A DNA stretch of 64,000 nucleotides from CBDDEC01 sp965226785. Lineage in GTDB: Bacteria > Chloroflexota > Dehalococcoidia > UBA2979. The notes beneath the pieces are model-generated. The model ran no database searches. It had not been told where the DNA came from and saw only the letters and a program-made list of their open reading frames with translations. Position 1 is the first letter of the stretch. Every line of letters starts with the position of its first letter. Positions 54,460-62,181 of the stretch are shown here, one piece after another. Where the stretch lies: NCBI GenBank assembly GCA_965226785.1, contig CBDDEC010000004.1:1116001-1180000 (forward strand). Reading direction: 5' to 3'. Made by a program: the position numbers and the translations under genes.

Positions 54460-56153
54460 CCGTCGATCAGCGAGCGAACGACGGCCTCCGTGTCCTCTCG
54501 CGGCACGTCGCTGCGCAGGACGGCGCGCCCGACCGCCTCGAGGAGCACGAACCGCTGCTGGCCGCGTTCAATCTTCTTGTCCATGCGCATCGCGTTGAGC
54601 ACCGTGCCCGCGTTGATGTTGCTGGCCGAGGTCGGGAGCCCGAACGAGCGCAGGATGTCGCCGTGGCGATCGACGAGCTCCGGCGCGATCATTCCGAGCC
54701 GCTGAGCCATCCTCGCCGCGCCGATCATGCCGATCGACACCGCCTCGCCGTGCAAGAACTCGCCGTAGCCGGTCACGGATTCGAGGGCATGTCCGATCGT
54801 GTGGCCGTAGTTGAGGATGGCGCGCAGGCCATGCTCCTGTGGATCGGTCGAAACAATCAGCGCTTTGAGCCGCATCGAACGCGCGGTCACATCGGCTAAC
54901 AGGTCCCAATCAGGGCTCGCACTGGCCAGGCCCTTCGCCTCCGCCTCGAGGGTCTCGAGGAGCGCCGGATCGAGGATGAACGCGTGCTTGATCACCTCGG
55001 CGAAGCCCTCCGCGTAGGAGCGCCGCGGCAGCGTCGCGAGCGTATCGATGTCGGCGATCACGGCCCGCGGTTGGTAGAAGGCGCCGACCAGGTTCTTCCC
55101 GCTCGGTAGGTCCACGGCCGTCTTGCCGCCGATGGAAGCGTCGTTCATCGCCAGCACCGAGGTCGGGAGCTGGACCAACGGCATCCCCCGCAGGTATGTC
55201 GCCGCCACGTATCCGCCGAGGTCGCCGACCACGCCACCGCCCAGCGCCAGCACGACATCGCGACGCTCCGCCCGCTCCTCGGCGAGCCAGCGGTAGAGCT
55301 CGGCTGCCACGCGCTGCGACTTCGACGCCTCGCCGGCCGGTATGAGGTATGACGCACCTGCGATGCCGGCCGCGTCCAGCGACTCGGCAATGGTCGCGCC
55401 GTGGCGCTCCCAGACGTTGTTGTCCGAGATGACGAAGGCGCGCCGATCGTCGAGGCCCAACATGCGCAGTCGGTCCGGCAGGCGGCTCAGCTCACCCTGG
55501 CCGACCCAGATCGGGTAGCGCTCGCCGTCGGTGTCGACGACCCCTGCCGGCGCTCGCGCCGGCGCCGGATCGCCCAGGCGCTCGAGGCGTTGCGGCCGCT
55601 CGATCAGCGTCGCGCCCTCTCGCGACCAGACGCGAATGATGCGGTCCGCCGCGGCCTCGAAGGTTCCAATGTCCTCGACGGCCCGGCTCTGCGCCGGAAT
55701 CCAAACGTCGGCGTGGTTGTAGAACGGGCGGCGCTCGTCATCGAGCTCGCGCAACCGTGCCTCGACGTCCTCGCCGAGGATGGGTCTTGCTGGTGCGTCT
55801 TCGCTGGCGCGGAGCCGACGCGCAAGCTCGCTGGGCGTGGCGTCGAGGTAGCAGATCAGACCGCGCTCGCCGAGTGCGGCGCGATTGCGAGCGCTGAGGA
55901 ACGCACCGCCACCGGTCGCGATCACGGCGTGCTCGGCCGTAGCGACCTCGGCGACGACCGCCTCCTCGACCTCCCGGAACGCACGCTCGCCACGCTCGCC
56001 GATGAGTTCCGCTGGCGTCGTGCCTTCGCGCTCGGTGACCTCGTCATCGGTGTCGAGGAAGCGCCAGTTCAGCCGCTCCGCGATCAGGCGGCCGATCGAG
56101 GACTTGCCAGCACCCGACAACCCGACCAGGACGATTTGCGTCGGCGTGCTCAT
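54456..56153 (-). CDS. aroKB: Bifunctional shikimate kinase / 3-dehydroquinate synthase
   Basis: Fusion of two shikimate-pathway enzymes, 565 residues. Residues 1-170 are shikimate kinase: P-loop GLSGAGKSS, DTDDEV, GERAFR and ATGGGAF. After a linker, residues about 205-560 are 3-dehydroquinate synthase: GGGVVGDLGGYVAATYLRG, PTSVLAMNDASIGGKTAVD, EVIKHA and NYGHTIGHALE with the metal ligands. It overlaps aroC by 4 bp, so the unit aroC-aroKB-acyP is translationally coupled. Confidence 0.96.
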   Translation of the reverse strand: MSTPTQIVLVGLSGAGKSSIGRLIAERLNWRFLDTDDEVTEREGTTPAELIGERGERAFREVEEAVVAEVATAEHAVIATGGGAFLSARNRAALGERGLICYLDATPSELARRLRASEDAPARPILGEDVEARLRELDDERRPFYNHADVWIPAQSRAVEDIGTFEAAADRIIRVWSREGATLIERPQRLERLGDPAPARAPAGVVDTDGERYPIWVGQGELSRLPDRLRMLGLDDRRAFVISDNNVWERHGATIAESLDAAGIAGASYLIPAGEASKSQRVAAELYRWLAEERAERRDVVLALGGGVVGDLGGYVAATYLRGMPLVQLPTSVLAMNDASIGGKTAVDLPSGKNLVGAFYQPRAVIADIDTLATLPRRSYAEGFAEVIKHAFILDPALLETLEAEAKGLASASPDWDLLADVTARSMRLKALIVSTDPQEHGLRAILNYGHTIGHALESVTGYGEFLHGEAVSIGMIGAARMAQRLGMIAPELVDRHGDILRSFGLPTSASNINAGTVLNAMRMDKKIERGQQRFVLLEAVGRAVLRSDVPREDTEAVVRSLIDG

Positions 56154-57337
56154 GAGTTTCCTTGCGGGTGGCGCGGACCGACCGTCGCCATAAACGCTTC
56201 GTGGTTGCGACGCAGCTCCTCGATGTGGTCGCTGCCGAACTTCTCGAGCACGGCGTCGGCGAGCACGATGGCCACCACCGCCTCACCGATCACTCCGGCG
56301 GCGGGCACCACGACGACGTCTGAGCGCTCGTAGAACGATGTCGCCTCCTCGCCGGTGTGCAGGTCGGCGGTGGGCATCCGCTGCGGCACGGTCGAGATCG
56401 GTTTGAGGTGCCCGCGCACGATGATCTCCTCGCCGTTCGTCATGCCGGCCTCCAGGCCGCCCGCTCGGTTGGTGGCGCGCTCCCACGCTCGCTGTTCCCA
56501 GGCGTCCGCCGGCAGGATGATGTCCTGCGCCTTCGAGCCCGGAGTATGGGCCAGCTCGACCCCGTCGCCGATCTCCACCGCTTTGACGGCGTTGATCGCC
56601 ATCACAGCCTGTGCCAGTTGGCCGTCGAGACGGCGGTCCCACTGCACGTGCGCGCCGAGACCGAACGGCAGTCCGCTGGCGCGCACCTCGAACACTCCGC
56701 CCATCGTGTCCTGCGCCTCACGGACACGGTCGACCTCCGCGATCATCGCGGCCTCCGCCGAGGGGTCGGCGACCCGCACAGGCGATGCGTCGACGGCCGC
56801 CCAGTCGATGCGGTCCGGCACGTTGGCTCGCGTGTCGCCGATGGCGACCGTATGCGAATGCACCTCGATACCGATCGCGCCAATCAGCGCGCGCGCCACG
56901 GCACCCACGGCAACGCGCGCCGCCGTCTCGCGCGCACTGGAGCGTTCGAGGATGTTGCGGACATCGTCACCGCCGTACTTTTGCGTGCCGGTGAGGTCCG
57001 CGTGGCCCGGGCGCAGGAGCGTCACCGGTTCGACCTCCTCCTCGACGGCCTCGGTCGCCATGCGCACGCGCCAGTTGGCGTTGTCGTGGTCTTTGTTGAC
57101 GAGCCAGAGCGCGATCGGCGAGCCGATCGTCTCGCCATGCCGGACGCCCGAGGTGATCTCCGCGCGGTCAGTCTCGATCCGCTGCCGCTTGCCGCGGCCG
57201 TAACCGCCCTGCCGGCGGGAGAGGTCGGCGACGAGCTGCTCCTCCGTGAGCGGCAGCCCGGCCGGGACGCCCTCGACGATCGTCGTCAGGCCTTTGCCGT
57301 GGGACTCGCCAGCGGTGAGGAAGCGGAAACGGCCCAT
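56150..57337 (-). CDS. aroC: Chorismate synthase
   Basis: Last enzyme of the shikimate pathway, FMN-dependent. 395 residues starting FRFLTAGESHGKGLTTIVEG, with RRQGGYGRGKRQ, RPGHADLTGTQKYG, RSSARETAARVAVGA and AGGLEAGMTNGE. Seven bases after the upstream hypothetical gene, so transcription probably continues from the aroE-containing run. Confidence 0.97.
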   Translation of the reverse strand: MGRFRFLTAGESHGKGLTTIVEGVPAGLPLTEEQLVADLSRRQGGYGRGKRQRIETDRAEITSGVRHGETIGSPIALWLVNKDHDNANWRVRMATEAVEEEVEPVTLLRPGHADLTGTQKYGGDDVRNILERSSARETAARVAVGAVARALIGAIGIEVHSHTVAIGDTRANVPDRIDWAAVDASPVRVADPSAEAAMIAEVDRVREAQDTMGGVFEVRASGLPFGLGAHVQWDRRLDGQLAQAVMAINAVKAVEIGDGVELAHTPGSKAQDIILPADAWEQRAWERATNRAGGLEAGMTNGEEIIVRGHLKPISTVPQRMPTADLHTGEEATSFYERSDVVVVPAAGVIGEAVVAIVLADAVLEKFGSDHIEELRRNHEAFMATVGPRHPQGNS

Positions 57338-57344
57338 GATCGCG

Positions 57345-57992
57345 CTAGCCGCTCGTCGCGAGGGTGGGTGTCACCACCTCGAGTTCGCTGGCGTCGATCA
57401 GCGCGCCGATGTCCGGGTCGAGGTCGAACTCGCCGCGCTCACGGGTGCGCCACTCCGCGATCATCGCCTCGGCTTCGCCGCCTTCCCAGTTGGCCACGCT
57501 GGCCGCATCGCGCGTGACGCGGGTGGTGAGGACGCAGGCCAGGCCGGCGCTGCCATCGCGGTCGCGGAAGTCGGTGTGCACGTCGATCTGCGCTTCGACG
57601 AAATGCACATGCGGCACCTCGTACAGCAGCTGCTCCGCCATACGCACGGCCGCTCGGCGTGCGACGTCGAGGGTGGACCCGGCCTCGACGCGCTCGCCTT
57701 GTTCGACGCGGATGTCCGGCTCGGCGATGAGCGAGACGCGGACACGGTCGGGGTCGGCGGCGACGAGGGTGACCGAATGCAGTGAGCGCCAGACGGCGGG
57801 CGACGCCCCGCGCGGCGGCCGGGTGTCGCGCCAGGCGTCGAGGGTCATGTCGATCATCTCGCCGAGCGCAAGCAGGTCGCCGTCGGCAATCACCTGCCGC
57901 CATTTGCGCGCGGCGAACATCGCCTGCACGACCAAAAAGCCGAGCAGCGAGCCGATCACGAGAACGATCACTATGCCGAGGCCCAGGCCCAT
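57345..57992 (-). CDS. Membrane-anchored protein, unknown
   Basis: A 215-residue protein with one N-terminal helix (LGLGIVIVLVIGSLLGFLVV) and a soluble domain. The domain alternates strands and helices and is rich in Asp, Glu and Arg (VRVSLIAEPDIRVEQGE, FVEAQIDVHTDF). AAAAGGAG lies 12 bases before the ATG, a rather long distance. It sits between aroE and aroC without an obvious link to that pathway. No family is recognised. Confidence 0.7.
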   Translation of the reverse strand: MGLGLGIVIVLVIGSLLGFLVVQAMFAARKWRQVIADGDLLALGEMIDMTLDAWRDTRPPRGASPAVWRSLHSVTLVAADPDRVRVSLIAEPDIRVEQGERVEAGSTLDVARRAAVRMAEQLLYEVPHVHFVEAQIDVHTDFRDRDGSAGLACVLTTRVTRDAASVANWEGGEAEAMIAEWRTRERGEFDLDPDIGALIDASELEVVTPTLATSG

Positions 57993-58060
57993 CGCGGTTG
58001 CGCGCTCCTTTTCGAGGCTCCGGCGCTAGCCGGTGGCGAGTCGGACCCAGTGTCCGCGGG

Positions 58061-58915
58061 TCAGCCCGTCTCGTCGAGCGCTCGTCGAGCCGCCTCGAAC
58101 ATTACGTCAAGTGGAGGCTCCGCCCCCGTCCAGCGACGCAGCGATTCTGCGCCCTGGTGGACCAGCATCGCCAACCCCTCGACGGGTCGCGCGCCGGCAG
58201 CCTCCGCGGCCGCGAGCAGCAACGTCTGCCGAGGCGTGTAGACGAGGTCGAAGACCGCCTGCCGCGGGTGGAGGAACCGCGCCGGCAGCGGACTATCGAG
58301 CGGTGCAGGCCCGTCCCGCATGCCGACGCTGGTGGCGTTGACCACGATTGAGGCGCTCTCCGCAGCCCCGCGTAACACCTCGTCGTCGGCGTCGAGCGCG
58401 ATCACCTCGATCGGCAGCTCGCTGCCACCGAGGCTGCGCAGCTCCTCGGCGCGCGCAGGCGTGCGATTGGCGACCGTGACGTTTGCGGCGCCGGCCTGCC
58501 GCATGGCGACGAGGACCGCGCGAGCTGCGCCGCCGGCGCCGAGCAGCAGGACGCGCGCACCCTCGATCGTCACGCCGGCAGCTCCGAGGGCGCGCAGGAT
58601 ACCGGCGACATCGGTGTTGGTGGCGAAGAGCCGCCCGCCCTCGTTGACGATGGTGTTGACGGCGCCTACTCGCTCCGCCACGGCATCCGGGCGATCGACG
58701 AGGCGCATTGCCTCGACCTTGTGCGGCACGGTGACGTTTGCGCCCAGGACGGAGCCGGAGCGCAGGCGCTCAACCGCGACCGGTAGGTCGAGGGCGGGCG
58801 TGTCCCACGCCTCGTACGTCGCGTCGAAGCCGATCGCGTCGAGGGCCGCCTGCTGCATCGGCGGTGAAATGGAGTGGGCGACCGGGTGGCCGATCAGCGC
58901 GATCGTCGAGGGCAC
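58061..58915 (-). CDS. aroE: Shikimate dehydrogenase (NADP+)
   Basis: 284 residues from GTG 58915, which has GGAG 7 bases upstream in the end of mltG. Motifs are LIGHPVAHSISPPMQQAALD, NVTVPHK (catalytic Lys), NTDVAGI, the NADP loop LLGAGGAARA and NATSVGM. Reduces 3-dehydroshikimate to shikimate, upstream of the AroK half of aroKB. Confidence 0.96.
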   Translation of the reverse strand: MPSTIALIGHPVAHSISPPMQQAALDAIGFDATYEAWDTPALDLPVAVERLRSGSVLGANVTVPHKVEAMRLVDRPDAVAERVGAVNTIVNEGGRLFATNTDVAGILRALGAAGVTIEGARVLLLGAGGAARAVLVAMRQAGAANVTVANRTPARAEELRSLGGSELPIEVIALDADDEVLRGAAESASIVVNATSVGMRDGPAPLDSPLPARFLHPRQAVFDLVYTPRQTLLLAAAEAAGARPVEGLAMLVHQGAESLRRWTGAEPPLDVMFEAARRALDETG

Positions 58916-58919
58916 ATCG

Positions 58920-60002
58920 TTACTCCGGCTGGCCGCACTCTGACGCGTTGAAGGCCTGAACATTCGCCAGGTGTTGCTCGAAGGTCTCGGCGAAGCGGTG
59001 CGTGCCGTCGCATTCGGGCGCAGCGACGAAGTAGAACGCGTCGCTTTCCGCGGGCTCAGCCGCCGCCTCGATCGAGCCGAGCCCCGGCGTGGCGATCGGG
59101 CCGGGCGGGAGGCCCGGGTTGCGGTACGTGTTGTATGGCGAGACCACCTCGAGGTCGTCGAAAAAGAGCGGCGCTTTCCAGTAGCCGTGCTGCTCGATGC
59201 TCGCCGCACCGCCATCGGCGACCGTCAGCGCGAACTGCACCGTCGGGTCGGCGTCGAGGGCGTTCCCGATCTCGAGTCGGTTGCTGAACGCTGCCGCGAT
59301 CTCTGGCTTCTCGTCCGGCCAGACCGCCTCGCGCTCGATGATCGAAGCGAGGGTCAACAGCTCGTGGAGTGTCAGCCCGCGCTCGGCAGCGGCGTCGCGG
59401 ATCTCGGACGTGACCTGTTCTTCGAACGCGCGCAGCATCTGCTCGAAGAAGCTCTCGGCCGTGGTCTCCGGCGTCACCACGTAGCTCGCCGGGAACAGGT
59501 AACCGATCAGGTCGGCGCTTTCCGGACGGTCGGCGAGCGCGGGCACGAGGTCTGACCAATCGAGGGCGAGCGCCGCCTCGATCTCTGAGCGCGTGCCGAT
59601 TTCCTCAGCGACGAGGATGTCGACCAGTTCCTCGACGCGCAGCCCTTCGCGGATGGTCAGCAGCACATCGAGCGCGGGGCCGACGCGCAGCAGGCGGATG
59701 ACCTCGGACGCCGGCGTGTCCAGGGCGAACTCGTAGCGCCCGGCCTGCAGCTCCGAGGCGACGCCGGTGAAGCCGAGCAGCGTCATGAACGAGCCGGCGT
59801 CGTTGATCACACCCTCCGAGGCGAGTTGGTCCGCGATCTCCTGCGCCAGCGCGCCCTCCACGATCGTCACCTCGACGGTCTCGTCCGAGGGCAGTGGAAT
59901 CGCGGCGGCGACGCGGTCGCGGATCGCACCTGCGACGGACGCGGGAGCGTCGCGCAGCCTCGACACGCCCACGCTGCCGACGACGACGGCGTAGATCGCC
60001 AT
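58920..60002 (-). CDS. mltG: Endolytic peptidoglycan transglycosylase MltG
   Basis: Cleaves nascent glycan strands. 360 residues: LysM-like N-terminal part (IVEGALAQEIADQLASEGVI), GYLFPASYVV, LASIIEREA with the catalytic Glu, and SPYNTYRNPGLPPGPI. The ATG at 60002 leaves only a short anchor helix. The frame stays open upstream with LRDPLTLALLA, which would complete a normal membrane helix, but no ATG, GTG or TTG is there; a CTG or ATT start is possible. Upstream neighbour ruvX ends at 60037. Confidence 0.93.
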   Translation of the reverse strand: MAIYAVVVGSVGVSRLRDAPASVAGAIRDRVAAAIPLPSDETVEVTIVEGALAQEIADQLASEGVINDAGSFMTLLGFTGVASELQAGRYEFALDTPASEVIRLLRVGPALDVLLTIREGLRVEELVDILVAEEIGTRSEIEAALALDWSDLVPALADRPESADLIGYLFPASYVVTPETTAESFFEQMLRAFEEQVTSEIRDAAAERGLTLHELLTLASIIEREAVWPDEKPEIAAAFSNRLEIGNALDADPTVQFALTVADGGAASIEQHGYWKAPLFFDDLEVVSPYNTYRNPGLPPGPIATPGLGSIEAAAEPAESDAFYFVAAPECDGTHRFAETFEQHLANVQAFNASECGQPE

Positions 60003-60036
60003 GGCCAGCAGGGCCAGGGTCAGCGGGTCGCGGAGT

Positions 60037-60462
60037 CTAGAGAGAATCGGTCGCGTCCTCTCCGCTCCCGTTCGCGCGACGGCGGTCGAGGAACTGTTGC
60101 AGCAGGATGGCCGCCGCCACGTCGTCGTTCGGTCGCCCGCGGGAGACGCTCGCGGTGCGGCGGTCCGCTTCGACCGACGTCAGCTTCTCGTCCTCATACT
60201 CGACAGGCAGCCCCGTCACGCGCGCCAACCGCTCGCCGAAGCGCCGTGCGCCACGCGCGGCGTCGCCCTCGCTGCTGTCGAGGCGCAGCGGCAGGCCCAC
60301 CACGATTCCGCCGGCCTCTTCGCGCGCCGCGATCGCGCGGATGGCGGATATCGCGGCGTTCGCCGGCACGACCTCGAGGGTCACGGCCAGCCGCTCGTTC
60401 GGGTCGCTAATGGCGATGCCGACGTTCTTCGTGCCGGGGTCCACGCCAATCCAGCGCATCAA
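60037..60462 (-). CDS. ruvX: Holliday-junction resolvase-like / pre-16S rRNA nuclease RuvX (YqgF)
   Basis: 141 residues of the RNase H-like YqgF family: GVDPGTKNVGIAISD at the start, IVVGLPLRLD, YEDEKLTSVEA and NDDVAAAILLQQFLD at the end, giving the acidic triad. In other bacteria it trims the 16S 5' end. The ATG overlaps the stop of the baseplate-J-like gene. alaS-(membrane gene)-ruvX-mltG order is common in Gram-positive-type genomes. Confidence 0.95.
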   Translation of the reverse strand: MMRWIGVDPGTKNVGIAISDPNERLAVTLEVVPANAAISAIRAIAAREEAGGIVVGLPLRLDSSEGDAARGARRFGERLARVTGLPVEYEDEKLTSVEADRRTASVSRGRPNDDVAAAILLQQFLDRRRANGSGEDATDSL

Positions 60463-62180
60463 CTCTCGGCCCCACTCGTCACTGCGTCGCGATCGGCTGA
60501 CGCCTCGTCATCGCTGCCCTCATCCTCCTCTTCCTCGTCGTCCATCTCGAGGAGGGAGGCCGGCCCCTCGAGGATGATCGAAATGCGATCGGAGCGTCGT
60601 GGCAGCCAGCGCCAGGGGATGAAGTCGGGCAGCAGCCGAATCTCCGGCGGCGCTTCAAGGGGTACGGCGTTCGAGATCATCTCGGCCGCCTGCGTGGTCG
60701 TTGCGCCCGTCAGCGAGCCCTCGAGGGCCGTCGGATCGATCACGGGCGCGACGCGGCCCCGCACGGTCATCTCGATCACCAGCTGGCCGCCGAAGCTCGA
60801 CGTCTCAGCGGCGACCGACACCTCCGTGGAGCCGGGTAGCAGCGCATCGCCCGGATCGAGCAGACCCTGCAATAGGAGCGCACCGAACTCCAATGCAGTC
60901 TCGGCGTCGAGGACGAGCGCGGAGACGATCGCGATGTATTCCATGAGGAACACGCGGGCCGGATCCCCCGGGTCAAGCAGGGGCTGCTCCGAGAGCACGG
61001 CGGTGTCAAGGGTCTCCGGGAAATAGGTCGCGCCGTCTGGGACCGAGGCCGCCATCTCTCGCTGCCCGACACGCTGCAGCACCTCGTCGCTGATCTCGCG
61101 TACGCGGTCAACGTCCTCGAACCTCACGGCGGCTACCTCGACGTTGGTGCCGCCCGCCGCCGCCGTGGGGTTCGTGGCAGTCACTCCGCGCGGCAGCGGG
61201 TCGCGGGCGGCCAGCACGCCAGCGTCAACGTTGCCCGGCAGACCCGGGAACACCGCAGTGGCAGCCACCGAGGCACTCTCGCCGGCCGGCACCTCGAGGT
61301 TCTCGTCGGTCGCGAAGAGAATGTTCTCGTCACTGATCAGCTGTAGCCCGGCCTCGATCATGCGGTCGGTCGTCGTGTCGTTCGTGAACGTCACCTCGAC
61401 GACGGCGAAACCCTCGCCGATCTCAGCGGTGCCCGAGGTCGTCGTCGACACGGTCGTTGTGATCTCGATGCGCGAGCGGCTGACCGGGATCACCAGGCGC
61501 GCGAGATCCGGCTCTTCGGCGAGCGGGTCGAGGCGCGCCGAGACGGTCGTAGTCACCTCGCGCGAGACCGGGACGATCACGATCTCGGCGGAGGGGACGG
61601 CGTAACAGGCGACGATGCCGATCGCCCCGACCGCGACGAGGAGCAGAGCGCCGCGCACCCACCGACCGAGGTTCAGCCTCGGCACGGTGAACGAGCGCCC
61701 GCCGATCCTGAATCGGTGCTGAGACGCTCGCCGCACGCGTCGGATCGAAGTCGCGGCACGCAGGCCGTTGTCGCTGGCGTGCGCGCGCACGTCTCGCCGC
61801 GACGAGACGACGAGGAGGTCGATCCCCCGACGCCGCGCGTGCGCCGCAAGGTGAGGCCAGAACGCGGGCGCTCGCAAGGGCCGTGCGCCGCGAGGGACGA
61901 TCAGCACAACCTCGAGGTCCATCGCCACATCGACCTGGCCGGTGATCGAGGCGACGTCATCGTCGGCCGTGGCGATGATCGCGGCGTCGAGCTGTGCCTG
62001 ACGCCGCGCTGCCGCCTCCCGACGTGATCGTCGCCAACGTCCCCAGGCGCTCCGCATGTTCGCCCACGTGCGGACGCCGGCCGCGCGCCACCAGCGCCCG
62101 CTGCGGATCGCCTCGCTTCGCAGCCACTCCCACGAGCGGCGCAGCGCCTCCAGAACCTGGGTGCCGAAGTCGTCGTTCAT
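60459..62180 (-). CDS. Baseplate-J-like single-pass membrane protein
   Basis: A 573-residue protein. Residues 1-170 are cytoplasmic: a basic segment, then a small alpha/beta domain (VLIVPRGARPLRAPAFWPHL, DLLVVSS). One membrane helix follows (GALLLVAVGAIGIVACYAVP). The large outer part is beta-rich (VVEVTFTNDTTTDRM, LEVPAGESASVAATAVFPG) like baseplate J/gp47 modules seen in Chloroflexota proteins of this type. An acidic tail (DDEEEEDEGSDDE) ends it. No phage tail gene is near. ATG follows the alaS stop by one base and the stop overlaps ruvX, so it is inside the operon. Confidence 0.75.
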   Translation of the reverse strand: MNDDFGTQVLEALRRSWEWLRSEAIRSGRWWRAAGVRTWANMRSAWGRWRRSRREAAARRQAQLDAAIIATADDDVASITGQVDVAMDLEVVLIVPRGARPLRAPAFWPHLAAHARRRGIDLLVVSSRRDVRAHASDNGLRAATSIRRVRRASQHRFRIGGRSFTVPRLNLGRWVRGALLLVAVGAIGIVACYAVPSAEIVIVPVSREVTTTVSARLDPLAEEPDLARLVIPVSRSRIEITTTVSTTTSGTAEIGEGFAVVEVTFTNDTTTDRMIEAGLQLISDENILFATDENLEVPAGESASVAATAVFPGLPGNVDAGVLAARDPLPRGVTATNPTAAAGGTNVEVAAVRFEDVDRVREISDEVLQRVGQREMAASVPDGATYFPETLDTAVLSEQPLLDPGDPARVFLMEYIAIVSALVLDAETALEFGALLLQGLLDPGDALLPGSTEVSVAAETSSFGGQLVIEMTVRGRVAPVIDPTALEGSLTGATTTQAAEMISNAVPLEAPPEIRLLPDFIPWRWLPRRSDRISIILEGPASLLEMDDEEEEDEGSDDEASADRDAVTSGAES

Positions 62181-62181
62181 G

